Shown here: positions 55,246-64,000 of the stretch, in pieces | Position numbering within the stretch: the stretch's first letter is position 1 | Layout of the letters: each line of letters begins with the position of its first letter | From: Nitrososphaeraceae archaeon | Lineage (GTDB): Archaea; Thermoproteota; Nitrososphaeria; Nitrososphaerales; Nitrososphaeraceae | Direction of reading: 5' to 3' | DNA: 64,000 nucleotides | NCBI GenBank assembly: GCA_009377575.1 | Contig: WHTU01000003.1 | Coordinates: 1 to 64,000 of the forward strand | Made by a program: the position numbers and the translations under genes | The notes under the pieces: model-generated | Database searches by the model: none | What the model saw: the letters and a program-made list of their open reading frames with translations, nothing else | Told to the model about the DNA's origin: nothing

Positions 55246-56550
55246 TCACACCGCTATCCCTGAACCTATTAATCGCCATCTATCCGATAGCCTTCTGCTG
55301 ATTGCTACCCGGCTATTTGGCAACAAACAGACTGGCTTTTTTAGTTTAATATCAATTTTAGTAGAGTCCTTAGCATTTGTAACCGTCCCCAACGTTGCAG
55401 CCGTTCCTATATTCAATCTAAGAGATTCCTTGATTCGTATGGGGTCTACTTTTACCAGTTCTTGAGTTCCAACTGCAGTATCAAAAAGATAAACTTCGAT
55501 ACTTATACTATCTACGTTTTCAGGCAGAGTGGATGGCTTTCCTACTACAGAACCAATGAGAGAATCACTCTTTATAAAGGTAGGATCTAATCTTGTTCCA
55601 ATTGCAACTAGGCCTCCAGGTCTAACTGATTCAACTAAACCTGCACCGGTTCCTAAGGTTGAGATGACTGAAGTAATAGGCTCATATCTACTCCTCTTTT
55701 CATCGTAGAACCCAGGCCTAATTTCGATCTCATCTCCTATCAAAAACTCTCCTTGAACTAGTGCGCCCCCTATTACCCCGCCTCTCACCCTCTGGACTTG
55801 AATACCAGGCTTATTCACGTCAAAAGATCGCAATACGTGCATTATAGGTTTAGCAGTTTTGTTTCGAATCGGATTCTTGAGTTTGTTTTCTATGGCTTCG
55901 ATGAGAGCATCTACGTTTACTCTGTGTTGTGCTGATACAGGAATGATAGGAGCCTCCTCTGCAGTGCTACCACTTACGAATGACTTAATCTGATCATAGT
56001 TCTCCAATGCGCTCTCGTATTCAATCAAATCTACTTTATTCTGAACAATCACTATTTCCTTTATTCCTAATACTTGCAGGGCCAAGAGATGTTCTCTGGT
56101 TTGTGGTTGTGGAACTTTCTCATTTGCTGCAACAACAAGTATTGCTCCGTCCATCAATGCGGAGCCTGAAAGCATATTGGCCATCAAACTTTCATGACCA
56201 GGGGAATCTACAAAACTGACTACGCGTAGCAGCTCTCCTGGTTTACTACAATTTGTGCACGTAGGATTAGACGAATAGCATTCTGGTGCAGGACAATCGG
56301 GGCACTTATAAAAGGCTGCATCTGCATACCCAACTTTGATAGTGATACCTCTCCTTAATTCCTCACTGTGGGCACTAGTCCATACACCTGTAATCGCTTC
56401 AACCAGTGTAGTTTTACCGTGATCGACATGACCTGACGTTCCAATATTGATATTGGGTTGGTAACCATACTCTTTAACATACCAATCGGGCAGACTTTCT
56501 TTCCAATGCAATGATCTTCGTGAATTAACTGGGAATATTAAGGTAATCAC
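55246..56550 (-). CDS. eif2g: Translation initiation factor aIF2, gamma subunit
   Basis: 434 residues. GTPase with G1 GTSGHVDHGKTT, G3 DSPGHE, G4 NKVD and a zinc knuckle (CPDCPAPECYSSNP then CTNC) typical of aIF2-gamma. The two beta-barrels follow. Binds Met-tRNAi for start-codon selection. The ATG at 56550 adds 13 residues before MHWKESLPDWY; TTG 56511 is an alternative. Close to eS6, a common archaeal pairing. Confidence 0.95.
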   Translation of the reverse strand: MITLIFPVNSRRSLHWKESLPDWYVKEYGYQPNINIGTSGHVDHGKTTLVEAITGVWTSAHSEELRRGITIKVGYADAAFYKCPDCPAPECYSSNPTCTNCSKPGELLRVVSFVDSPGHESLMANMLSGSALMDGAILVVAANEKVPQPQTREHLLALQVLGIKEIVIVQNKVDLIEYESALENYDQIKSFVSGSTAEEAPIIPVSAQHRVNVDALIEAIENKLKNPIRNKTAKPIMHVLRSFDVNKPGIQVQRVRGGVIGGALVQGEFLIGDEIEIRPGFYDEKRSRYEPITSVISTLGTGAGLVESVRPGGLVAIGTRLDPTFIKSDSLIGSVVGKPSTLPENVDSISIEVYLFDTAVGTQELVKVDPIRIKESLRLNIGTAATLGTVTNAKDSTKIDIKLKKPVCLLPNSRVAISRRLSDRWRLIGSGIAV

Positions 56551-56742
56551 AGGCCATTTCGATTAACAGAAGAGACCCTTAGCATTAATTTCAAATACAT
56601 TAAGGATTTCTAATAAAAGAAAACTTTTCATCCTATGGGACCTTATCAGATTTCTAGATATTCAAGTGTACGACTTGTATATGACGATCTGGTGGATGAC
56701 TTGGAAAACAGCCGATATAACTCTTGTCCAAAGTCTAGGGTG

Positions 56743-57138
56743 TCAAGGTTTGGGTTCTTCTTCTACAGATTGTTCAGTTGCAGATTTTTCAGGTAACTTT
56801 CCCTCAAGCAGTTTACAATTTAGCTGATATATTTCCTCAGTAACCATACTGCCTCTAATTAGCTTTCTTATTCTAACGCCAGGATTACGATTACGCATTC
56901 CTACTCCTCTCGCAAGCAAGATATACTTTTTTACCCCTCCATGGAGATCAGGCCTCATAGGTGTGCCCGATTTGTCACTGCCACCGGTGATCTGCATTTT
57001 ACCATTAATACCAACAACATTTGAGTCGATAACATCACCTATTTTTAGCCCAAGGAGTGGAATTGCTACCTTGTCCTTCAATTCTTGACTAAGACTTTTT
57101 CCCGTACTATCTGAGATGACAACCTTGAATTGAGCCAA
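56743..57138 (-). CDS. rps6e: Ribosomal protein eS6
   Basis: 131 residues. The start MAQFKVVISDSTGKS and the signature GGSDKSGTPMRPDLHGG are those of eS6. The tail GKLPEKSATEQSVEEEPKP is an acidic extension. Structural protein of the small subunit; located 190 bases before aIF2-gamma on the same strand. Confidence 0.95.
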   Translation of the reverse strand: MAQFKVVISDSTGKSLSQELKDKVAIPLLGLKIGDVIDSNVVGINGKMQITGGSDKSGTPMRPDLHGGVKKYILLARGVGMRNRNPGVRIRKLIRGSMVTEEIYQLNCKLLEGKLPEKSATEQSVEEEPKP

Positions 57139-57287
57139 TGCACTACTACTTTGAATATGCAGAAGTATGGGCTTTAATTAACTTTTGGATAGCTTCTTCA
57201 ATCCAAATTCTTGATGCTACGATCATCATTTAAAGTCTTTTGACTATTCTGCTCAAGAATCATGTGTGGTATATAGTCATTCGACGA

Positions 57288-57494
57288 TTAGAATCCGCTC
57301 TTGTCTAGATTTGCTTGATAATCATCTGACATATTCTGAGCTATCCCCTTCATAGTCTCTAAGTACGATTCATATGAAGAGCTAAACCCGCAGTGGCTAC
57401 AGCCAACCTTTGTCATTTCCTCATCGACTACTGCTTCATTTCTACACTTTGGACATTTCGCCTTCAACAAAGTCACGCAGTATCTGCAAGTCAA
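57288..57494 (-). CDS. Small zinc-ribbon protein
   Basis: 68 residues. Cys pairs CRYC, KCPKC and GCSHC make one or two zinc ribbons; the last 30 residues are helical. The start is TTG 57494, two codons after an in-frame stop. Unknown function, possibly nucleic-acid binding. Faces away from the aminotransferase gene. Confidence 0.65.
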   Translation of the reverse strand: MTCRYCVTLLKAKCPKCRNEAVVDEEMTKVGCSHCGFSSSYESYLETMKGIAQNMSDDYQANLDKSGF

Positions 57495-57722
57495 ACTGTA
57501 TTAACTTTTGGTTTCCAATCCACCCTGCAAAAAACAAATAAAGGATATTTTTCTTTCCTGAAATCAACCTAAAGTAGTCGTACTCACCCAAATTCAGAAT
57601 ATGCTTGGACGCCAATCTTCTAATGTGCTGTTATTTGTTGCGTATGATTTTAGGTAAAGCATCTAAAAGTGTCGGTGGATTTGATATCCTTAATTAGGTC
57701 TTCTCGCAGATCTAACTCTAAA

Positions 57723-58928
57723 ATGATTCCCATAAACAGACCTTGGCTTAGTGATGAGGAAAAAAAGGAAATACTAATGGTGCTTGACGAAGGCGTTCTT
57801 ACGTCTGCTGCATTAGAGGGGGGAAAGAGAGTTCAGGAATTCGAATCTCTTCTTAGACGCTATTTAAACATTAAGCACGTGCTTGCAGTGAATTCTGGTA
57901 CTTCTGCTCTTTTAGCTGCATTACTAGCATTAGGATTGAAAGAAGGCGACGAAGTACTTTTACCTTCGTTTACATTTGTTGCTTCAGCTAATTCTGTAGT
58001 AGCTGCTGGGGCTACACCAGTATTTGTTGATATAAACAAAGCTGACTATACTATCGATACCGGAGATCTTGCTAGGAAGATTACAAAAAAGACTAGAGCT
58101 ATTATGCCAGTCCATCTTTATGGCCATCCGGCAGATATGGATGAAGTAATTGAATTAGCAAAGAGTAATTCTCTCGAAGTAATAGAAGACGCGTGCCAAT
58201 CATTAGGTTCCGAGTACAGGAAGAGACAGACGGGAACAATAGGTTTGATGGGTTGTTTCAGTATGTATGCAAGCAAAGTACTCACTTCTGGAGAAGGTGG
58301 TGCGATCACAACAGATGACGATCTGCTGGCTGATCGATTAAGAATGATACGCAATCATGGAATGGTAGAAGGTTATGACACAAGAGTATTCGGTCTCAAT
58401 TTGCGACTCCCTGAAATAAGTGCCGCGATCGCGAAGGGCCAAATGAAAAAACTTAACGAGATGCTAGAAAAAAGAAGAAACAATGCAAACCTGTTAACCG
58501 ACCTGCTTACACGTTCTGACTTTGACGGATTGATAACACCAACTGAACCAGAGGACGGTCACAAGAAATTTAATTGGTATCTTTACACGGTGGCATTAGA
58601 CGGTCAAAAGGCCAAAGACAAGATTAACACTTTTGATCCTCTAGACTATGCTAGTACCCGAGATCTAATAAAAGATAAGATGGCAAATAATGCTAAGATT
58701 GGGGTAGCGGTATACTACGATCCCCCTGTTCATTTAACTCCGTACTATAAAGAACTTGTACAAACCCGGCTCCCAAATCAGGCCCGAGAAATACCCAATA
58801 ATTTGAGAACTACAGAATGGGCAAGCAAACATGTGCTTTCCCTGCCTGTGCACCCTCTTCTTTCTGTGCGCGATATTGAATATGTAGCAAACAGCTTCAA
58901 TTCAGCTAACGAAAATCTAAAAAAATGA
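57723..58928 (+). CDS. DegT/DnrJ/EryC1/StrS-type sugar aminotransferase
   Basis: 402 residues, PLP-dependent, fold type I. INRPWLSDEEKKEIL is the family start, GTSALLAALLALGL the cofactor loop, HLYGHPADMDEV the next conserved segment and SMYASKVLTSGEGGAI carries the Lys expected to bind PLP. Enzymes of this kind aminate keto-sugar nucleotides for surface glycans. Open frame begins GTG 57669, but ATG 57723 matches the family. Confidence 0.92.
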   Translation: MIPINRPWLSDEEKKEILMVLDEGVLTSAALEGGKRVQEFESLLRRYLNIKHVLAVNSGTSALLAALLALGLKEGDEVLLPSFTFVASANSVVAAGATPVFVDINKADYTIDTGDLARKITKKTRAIMPVHLYGHPADMDEVIELAKSNSLEVIEDACQSLGSEYRKRQTGTIGLMGCFSMYASKVLTSGEGGAITTDDDLLADRLRMIRNHGMVEGYDTRVFGLNLRLPEISAAIAKGQMKKLNEMLEKRRNNANLLTDLLTRSDFDGLITPTEPEDGHKKFNWYLYTVALDGQKAKDKINTFDPLDYASTRDLIKDKMANNAKIGVAVYYDPPVHLTPYYKELVQTRLPNQAREIPNNLRTTEWASKHVLSLPVHPLLSVRDIEYVANSFNSANENLKK

Positions 58929-58981
58929 AATCATCTACTATAGTCCATAAGTCCTAATATCGCAACTTTCTATGCGATGTA

Positions 58982-60169
58982 TTGCGACTTGTCATCTATA
59001 CTGGTAAAGGTGGGACTGGAAAAACAGTAAGTGCCTGTTCAACTGCGTTGAAGTTGTCTGGTCTGAAATCCAGAACACTTCTAGTTTCCGCCGACCCTGC
59101 CCATACTTTGGGTGATGCATTGATGGCAGGAGAGATAGGAGGAAAACCTACAAGAATTTCTGCTGACTTGTACGCAGCTCAAGTAGACCCAGTCGTAGAG
59201 ATGGATTTACATTTCAAGACAATATTTTCCTACTTTGCGTCGTATTTTCAGGCCAAAGGTATGGATGATACCATTTCGTATGAGTTGGCCATGTTACCCG
59301 GAATGACCCAATTACTCTGCTTGCTGAAAATTGAAGAGTCTGTAAGATCTAGAGAATATGATGCGATAATTCTGGACATGCCGGCATCGGGCGAGGCATT
59401 GCGATTCCTATATTTTCCAAAAATTGTAGGAAGTCTAAGCATGAGGCTCTCAGGCCTTGCCGGCCTTGTTAGTGGCTTCGGTCGACTACTCCAGCCGTAC
59501 TTTTCAGGCTCGGCTCCTTCAACTGACTTGATGAAGACTGAAGCGGATTTGCTTCTTAGATTGGAAAAACTGTCAAAGTTAATTTTTGATCCAAACATTA
59601 CTAGTCTCAGGTTAGTTGCTAATGCGGACAGCTTTAGCATGGAAAATGCAAAAAGGACCTTAATGTCAGCCAATCTGTACGGTATTAATGTAGACATGAT
59701 TATCATCAACAAGATTATGCCTCAAATTCGTAGCGAGGATAGTTTCTTAGTTAACTGGGCTGATTTTCAACATGCTAGAGTAACAGAAGCTAAATCAAAC
59801 TTTTACCCATTGCCAGTTAAGGAGGTCCCTCTTTACAGTGAAGAACTAAGAGGGATAGAGATGCTTAAGCGAAACGCCGAGATCCTATTTGGGGACCAGG
59901 ATCCGAGTCAAATTTTTTATCGTGAAAAGGTTTTTGAATTTAAAGGCGATAGTTTAGGCCTCACTTTAAAAGTAAAGGTTCCTTTTGCAAAGAACTCAGA
60001 CTTTTTGGTTGAACGTATCTCAGACCGAATCACTATCAAAGTAGCTACTAACATAGGTTACGTTGTAAATGTCGTTCCATTGCCTGCTATTACTTTAGGA
60101 ATGAAACTCAAAGCCGCTCGGTTAACTGATAAGGAATTAGTGATTTCGTTTGAGAGTAATAGAAACTAA
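58982..60169 (+). CDS. ArsA/Get3-family ATPase with HSP20-like tail
   Basis: 395 residues. Deviant Walker A GKGGTGKTVSA, VSADPAHTLGDAL as switch region, and ILDMPASGEALRFL the A-loop-like motif (DTAPTGHTLRLL in family). From about 320 an ArsA-HSP20-like beta-sandwich follows (FEFKGDSLGLTLKVKVPF). Either tail-anchored protein targeting or anion export; no arsB or other ars gene is adjacent, so the first is favoured. Start TTG 58982, 53 bases behind the aminotransferase. Confidence 0.9.
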   Translation: MRLVIYTGKGGTGKTVSACSTALKLSGLKSRTLLVSADPAHTLGDALMAGEIGGKPTRISADLYAAQVDPVVEMDLHFKTIFSYFASYFQAKGMDDTISYELAMLPGMTQLLCLLKIEESVRSREYDAIILDMPASGEALRFLYFPKIVGSLSMRLSGLAGLVSGFGRLLQPYFSGSAPSTDLMKTEADLLLRLEKLSKLIFDPNITSLRLVANADSFSMENAKRTLMSANLYGINVDMIIINKIMPQIRSEDSFLVNWADFQHARVTEAKSNFYPLPVKEVPLYSEELRGIEMLKRNAEILFGDQDPSQIFYREKVFEFKGDSLGLTLKVKVPFAKNSDFLVERISDRITIKVATNIGYVVNVVPLPAITLGMKLKAARLTDKELVISFESNRN

Positions 60170-60285
60170 AAAGGATGAATCAGATAGAATAAGTTTCTAA
60201 ACTATGTAATCTTATGTCTGAATCTCCAATATGAATCCTTCATTACCTATAGATACTACATGCGCTAAACTTTTCGTAATAATCT

Positions 60286-60792
60286 ATGAACAGAGTCTAT
60301 TCAGTTCTAATGGCAATAACTATGTGCGCCATGTATTTGGTCGGTACGGTTAGTCTTTCTAACCTTGTTCTTGTTAAAGCTCAAGATTCAAGCGCTAACC
60401 ATTCAACTATAGAAAATCTACCTGTTATAAACCAAGATACGTCAACACAACAACAAGCTAGCAACGACAAGGTTTCATTCAAGATTAAAGGGATAGACTA
60501 CTCTACCAAAATAGCGCAGATATTAGTTACTATCGATGGTAAAACTTATGCTAACAACTTTGATCCGATATCCTTATTGGATCCCCACGATGACGGAAAT
60601 GGTGTGATACAATTTGATATGCTAATTCCTAGAGATGCTATAAAGCCAGGAAGCACATACACCGCGTGCATTAAAGTCTTGGAGGACACCGATAGCTATG
60701 GCAATAATTTGGCGTGCCAGACTGGTTCGACTGATGAAATACACTCTTTATCAGGGCAAAACCAAAATCAACAGGTCAATCTATATCTGTAG
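60286..60792 (+). CDS. Secreted protein of unknown function, 168 aa
   Basis: A signal peptide (about 1-32, ending VLVKAQ) is followed by a Ser/Gln-rich linker and a beta-sandwich-like domain with VSFKIKGIDYSTKIAQILVT and TACIKVLEDTDSYGNNLAC (two Cys). Family not recognised. A short Gln/Asn tail ends it. Confidence 0.6.
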   Translation: MNRVYSVLMAITMCAMYLVGTVSLSNLVLVKAQDSSANHSTIENLPVINQDTSTQQQASNDKVSFKIKGIDYSTKIAQILVTIDGKTYANNFDPISLLDPHDDGNGVIQFDMLIPRDAIKPGSTYTACIKVLEDTDSYGNNLACQTGSTDEIHSLSGQNQNQQVNLYL

Positions 60793-61171
60793 TTTTGAGT
60801 TATGCATTTGAATCGAGCAAAGTAATCTTTTAATTGAGGGGGCAGAGCCTCTGAGTTTTGCGCTGGATGTAAGGGACACTTGCGATGATTTCACAATACC
60901 ATCTATATATTTGAGGTCGTTCTGTTCTACCATATTAATGGTCGATGACGATCAAGGTTTCCATTCAATATCAGTGCACAGATTGGTCTGCAACTGGCGC
61001 TGATGGGTGAATAAAGCATAAGAATGTCAACAATCAGGCTTCATCTTGCCACCATCTGTTGATCCAGTCGTCAATTTATCGGCATGTTAATTCTTTATAT
61101 TTTACTTTTGTATCGATATTAATAATGCAAATATATTTATTATTTATAAACTTAATAATTATTAATATTAG
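60793..61171. other. Intergenic region upstream of nikR-like gene
   Basis: About 380 bases. The last 60 bases are almost pure A/T and carry the promoter and operator annotated separately. No gene seen. Confidence 0.5.
61117..61167 (+). promoter_or_regulatory. Promoter and candidate operator of the NikR-like gene
   Basis: TTAATAAT at 61119-61126 and ATTATTAA at 61158-61165 are an inverted pair flanking TATA-like TATTTATAAA (61141-61150). The right arm is itself part of the perfect palindrome TTAATAATTATTAA (61152-61165), seven bases before the ATG. The same half-sites occur before the znuA-like gene. Confidence 0.5.
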
Positions 61172-61555
61172 ATGACGATAGTTAGTATATCCTTAAATGA
61201 CGAAATTCTGAACGAAATGGATAAATTACAAAAATCACTGGGATTTAGTGGACGATCAGAGATAGTTAGAGCAGGAATCAGAGGCATGATATCTGAAGAA
61301 AGATCTCGGCAGGACCTGGTTGGATACATTCACGCAATACTATTGGTTATTCATAACGAAGCTTCTGATGACGAAATAAGCAATCTAAGACATGCCTATG
61401 ATGAACTGATAGCAACTCATCTGCATAGCAAAATTGATCGAGATAGATGTCTAGAGATATTTTTGTTGAGAGGTGATGCAAAACCTATGAGAGATATGAC
61501 AAAAAAATTTCAAGCGAATAAAAAGATGGATAATGTTCAATTGATAGCGATGTAG
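61172..61555 (+). CDS. nikR: NikR-like metal-responsive repressor
   Basis: 127 residues. Residues 1-45 are an RHH domain (IVSISLNDEILNEMDKL, FSGRSEIVRAGIRGMI); the rest is an ACT-like metal sensor. By alignment with the NikR pattern the nickel ligands would be His74, His85, Cys93, while the fourth (His in LHVH) is Lys87 (LHSK). A different metal preference is thus possible. It precedes a Zn/Mn-type ABC importer with a shared operator candidate. Confidence 0.85.
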   Translation: MTIVSISLNDEILNEMDKLQKSLGFSGRSEIVRAGIRGMISEERSRQDLVGYIHAILLVIHNEASDDEISNLRHAYDELIATHLHSKIDRDRCLEIFLLRGDAKPMRDMTKKFQANKKMDNVQLIAM

Positions 61556-61964
61556 GAAGAGGGAGATATCTTTAATGAGGCCTATATTTGGTAATGAGTG
61601 ATTGGATATCTAGTACGATACTGATTGCGTCTAATGTATGATATCTTGTAATTATGCTATGCTGTGGGGAAGGTGTTCCCGAAGTGTAGGCAGGTGTTGA
61701 TGCTGTAGATAGTACTTTGCCGCTCAAGATGTTGATGACACACTCCTAAGATGCGAAGCTCTTCCATATGCCAAAACTTCAACTAAAAACGAATTTGATG
61801 TTATTTATTCAACGAGGATTCTTCCCCTTGTATTTCGCATGAAGAGTATGAATTGTAATAATAGGCCCAACGCATTTTCGTCGAGGGAAGTTAATAATAG
61901 TATTTATATGAGAATATTAAAATTATTAATAACACTTATATTCTTATTAGCGGCATCTTGATCT
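61556..61964. other. Intergenic region upstream of znuA-like gene
   Basis: About 410 bases. The last 75 hold the promoter/operator annotated separately. No other gene or RNA recognised. Confidence 0.45.
61891..61929 (+). promoter_or_regulatory. Promoter and candidate operator of the metal importer
   Basis: TTAATAAT (61891-61898) and ATTATTAA (61922-61929) form an inverted pair around TATTTATATG (61901-61910), the probable TATA box. The half-sites match those before the NikR-like gene. The leader would be about 30 bases. Confidence 0.5.
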
Positions 61965-62930
61965 ATGACAATCTATTATCACATTCTCCTTATCACAGTT
62001 CTCTTTTTTATTGCGCCGGGCAGTTCAGTAATACACGCCTCTGAGAACGACGTAGCCCTGGAGAATGACACCTCTAAAACGTTGGTCATATCTAATTCTA
62101 ATTTATCCGAACCCATAGCACAACAATCATCAAAAATAAATGTGGTTGCCTCATTCTTTCCCATATATGAATTTGCGAAGCAAGTAGGAGGGGATAGGGT
62201 AAACATAATGACCCTCATTCCAGCCGGTGTAGAGCCACATGACTATGAGCCTACGATCCAACAACTACAAGAAGCAGAAAATGCAGATGTAGTATTCTTC
62301 AACGGTCTGGGATTTGAGGATTCTTGGATAGGCAGGATCAACAATGATAATTTGGTCGATACAAGTGCTCTCTTGAATTTGTCTCAAGGTAGTAAAATAA
62401 GAAATCCTCATGTTTGGCTGGATCCCGTCCTTGCAAAGGCCCAAGTACAGCAAGTAGAAAATGCGTTAATAGAAATCGATCCTAATATCAAACTCTACTA
62501 CCAGAATAATGTGATGAACTTTACTGCGGAGTTAGATGCGTTAGATTCTGAAATAAGAATTGTACTTCAAGCCTGCAACAAGAAGGATTTTATTGCATTT
62601 CATGATGCATTTGGCTACTTTGCCAATAGATATGGACTAATTCAACATAGTGTCCAAGGAATCTCACCAGAAGGCGAGGTTCTACCTCAACGAATTGAGC
62701 AAACTATAAGATTGGCCGATGATCTTGGGCTGAATGTTATTTATGCAGAGGAATTGGTAGACCCTAGATTTGCTGAAGTTATTGCTCAAGAAATCCCAAA
62801 TGGCAAGGTACTCGTATTGAGCCCTTTGGAAGGGATTGAGAAGGAAGAAATGGACACAGGAATAGGGTATCTCGACAAGATGGAGCAAAATATTTCTAAT
62901 TTGAAAGTGGGTTTGGAATGCTCAATCTAA
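61965..62930 (+). CDS. znuA: Metal ABC transporter, substrate-binding protein (ZnuA-like)
   Basis: 321 residues. A signal segment (ILLITVLFFIAPGSSV) is followed by a cluster A-I fold. The three His ligands are His92 (EPHDYEP), His149 (NPHVWLDP) and His213 (AFHDAFGYF); the usual final Asp (DPLG) reads SPLEG. No His-rich loop is seen. It captures Zn2+ or Mn2+. First gene of an operon; overlaps the ATPase gene by 13 bases. Confidence 0.92.
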   Translation: MTIYYHILLITVLFFIAPGSSVIHASENDVALENDTSKTLVISNSNLSEPIAQQSSKINVVASFFPIYEFAKQVGGDRVNIMTLIPAGVEPHDYEPTIQQLQEAENADVVFFNGLGFEDSWIGRINNDNLVDTSALLNLSQGSKIRNPHVWLDPVLAKAQVQQVENALIEIDPNIKLYYQNNVMNFTAELDALDSEIRIVLQACNKKDFIAFHDAFGYFANRYGLIQHSVQGISPEGEVLPQRIEQTIRLADDLGLNVIYAEELVDPRFAEVIAQEIPNGKVLVLSPLEGIEKEEMDTGIGYLDKMEQNISNLKVGLECSI

Positions 62931-63727
62931 CTTCCGCTAATCCAATAGTGGAAATAGACCACTTATCATATTGGTACGATTCCTCATTTCTCTCCTTAGA
63001 TGATATTTCCTTTGTTATGGAGCAAGCTGACCTGCTGGGGATAATAGGTCCTAATGGTGCAGGAAAGACCACTCTTTTTAATTGCATCCTTGGAATTCTG
63101 CCAGATTATAGGGGTAATGTTAAACTTTTTGGGAAAGAGATCATGAAAAATAGAAAAGTATTGTTGAGCAAAGTAGGATATGTTCCTCAACATGCATCAA
63201 TTGAACAAAGCTTTCCTGCAAACATAGAGGAGATCGTTTCTTTCGGATTGCTTGGATCCCTCGAGAAGTTTAGTCGAAGTTATGCAAAGGACCAAGTCCA
63301 TAAAGCAATGCAGATAGTGGGATTAATTGATAAGAAGAATAAAAGGTTCAACGAGCTATCCGGCGGACAACAACAAAGAGTCCTAATCGCTAAGGCCATG
63401 GTACATAATCCTAAGCTACTAATATTAGATGAGCCCACAAGTGGTATAGACGAAGACGCACAGGATAAATTTTATGATCTGATTCGAAAGCTCAATGCAG
63501 AAGAAAAAATATCTATTATCCTATCTTCGCATGATTTAGATGCAATAAGTAAGCTTGCCAACAAAGTCGCGTGCATCAACAGAAAAATGCATTTTCATGG
63601 AGATGCGAAAGATTTCTTTGGTGATGAAAACATGCTCAAGACTTATTATGAATCCTCGATGCAGGCGCATTTAAGGCTACATCAATTCAATGCCAAATCC
63701 AATCCTCAAAATGTTCCATCTACCTAA
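62918..63727 (+). CDS. znuC: Metal ABC transporter, ATP-binding protein (ZnuC-like)
   Basis: 269 residues. Walker A GPNGAGKTT, the Q-loop in VGYVPQHASIEQS, signature LSGGQQQRV, Walker B LLILDEPTSG and the switch His in SSHDLD. Typical of metal-type importers of the ZnuC/MntB group. Overlaps the binding-protein gene by 13 bases and is followed 20 bases later by the permease. Confidence 0.95.
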   Translation: MLNLTSANPIVEIDHLSYWYDSSFLSLDDISFVMEQADLLGIIGPNGAGKTTLFNCILGILPDYRGNVKLFGKEIMKNRKVLLSKVGYVPQHASIEQSFPANIEEIVSFGLLGSLEKFSRSYAKDQVHKAMQIVGLIDKKNKRFNELSGGQQQRVLIAKAMVHNPKLLILDEPTSGIDEDAQDKFYDLIRKLNAEEKISIILSSHDLDAISKLANKVACINRKMHFHGDAKDFFGDENMLKTYYESSMQAHLRLHQFNAKSNPQNVPST

Positions 63728-63747
63728 AACCAAATAGGTTTAGTAAA

Positions 63748-64000
63748 ATGACCCTCTTGGAAATTTTGGAGTTCGGATTCATGCAACGTGCATTAATCTC
63801 GGGCATTGCTGTTGCCACTATATGTTCTGCTATCGGTCTATTTCTAGTTCTTAGAAAGCATTCATTATTTGGAGACGCGATGTCTCACGTTGCTTTTGGT
63901 GGTTTATCTATAGGATTATTCCTCAATCTATATCCAATATGGACGGCATACGCCTTTACTTTAATCGCCGCGTTGGGAATTACAAAAATGACGGATTCCA
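63748..64000 (+). CDS. znuB: Metal ABC transporter permease (ZnuB-like), 5' part
   Basis: The first 84 codons are in the window. MQRALISGIAVATICSAIGL and FLVLRKHSLFGDAMSHVAFG are the start of ABC-3 family permeases, with three membrane helices visible. It completes a znuA-znuC-znuB operon. The rest lies beyond the window edge. Confidence 0.9.
   Translation, partial: MTLLEILEFGFMQRALISGIAVATICSAIGLFLVLRKHSLFGDAMSHVAFGGLSIGLFLNLYPIWTAYAFTLIAALGITKMTDS

Noticed and set aside
58982-60169. Arsenite pump function for the ArsA-like ATPase
   Set aside because: No ars gene adjacent and a single ATPase domain with HSP20-like tail; Get3-like role is equally or more likely.
1-64000. CRISPR array, IS element or prophage
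   Set aside because: No regularly spaced repeats, transposase or integrase frames and no phage genes were seen on either strand.

Overview
The window reads as chromosomal DNA of a Nitrososphaerota (Thaumarchaeota) archaeon, most likely of the Nitrososphaerales / Nitrosocosmicus type. The information-processing genes are archaeal (Cdc48, aEF-2, aIF2-gamma, eS6, thermosome, prefoldin alpha plus FtsY). Coding sequence is AT-rich with many TTG/GTG starts, TATA-like boxes often lie about 28 bases before start codons, and both tRNA genes carry small extra segments that look like introns. A mannosyl-3-phosphoglycerate synthase, a membrane-anchored blue-copper protein, C2H2 zinc-finger and ribbon-helix-helix (RHH) regulators and a P-II-like protein fit soil-type ammonia-oxidising archaea. 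No amo genes, rRNA, CRISPR array or insertion sequence is seen, so the lineage call is inference from gene content.

Layout. 1-9 kb: end of cdc48, a LysA-like decarboxylase, acylphosphatase, an asparagine-synthase-type ATPase, purB, a broken glutamine synthetase and threonine ammonia-lyase. 9-20 kb: EF-2, MpgS (compatible solute), acyl-CoA dehydrogenase, geranylgeranyl-reductase-like flavoprotein, then pfdA-ftsY-argF, where ftsY and argF overlap. 20-28.7 kb: secreted FxLYD-like protein, CDF metal exporter, MFS transporter, family-5 uracil-DNA glycosylase, SelD/PurM-like protein, TerC. 28.9-35.5 kb: a nitrogen-flavoured stretch with a urease-gamma-like protein translationally coupled to a ureohydrolase, a P-II-like protein behind a palindromic promoter, a His-tailed thermosome subunit and a sodium:solute symporter. 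35.7-46 kb: a protein with three RHH-like repeats, UspA, a broken NhaD/ArsB-type permease, a Kef-type antiporter, a zinc-finger gene interrupted at an A8 tract, an RHH regulator, a winged-helix/methyltransferase fusion and a large surface protein. 46-51 kb: PIN protein, THUMP protein, pgk, a decayed phosphotransferase-like gene, a DUF504-like protein and a cupredoxin. 51-54 kb: tRNA-Leu(CAG), a metallo-hydrolase, a 23-residue Lys-rich protein and tRNA-Ser(UGA). 54-60 kb: a CBS protein with a ribosome-hibernation-like tail, aIF2-gamma, eS6, zinc ribbon, sugar aminotransferase, ArsA/Get3 ATPase. 60-64 kb: a NikR-like regulator and a ZnuABC-type metal importer sharing an inverted-repeat operator candidate; znuB runs off the end.

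The most interesting signals are the ureA-like/ureohydrolase pair, the two tRNAs that each seem to need two introns removed, an FtsY whose acidic/Gln-rich and membrane-targeting-like segments sit at the C-terminus, a NikR homologue lacking one nickel ligand beside a zinc-type importer, and a three-repeat RHH-like protein. Four loci are interrupted (glutamine synthetase, NhaD-like permease, phosphotransferase, zinc finger). Most frameshifts fall in short homopolymers, so sequencing error must be excluded, but two in-frame nonsense codons argue that at least some decay is real.
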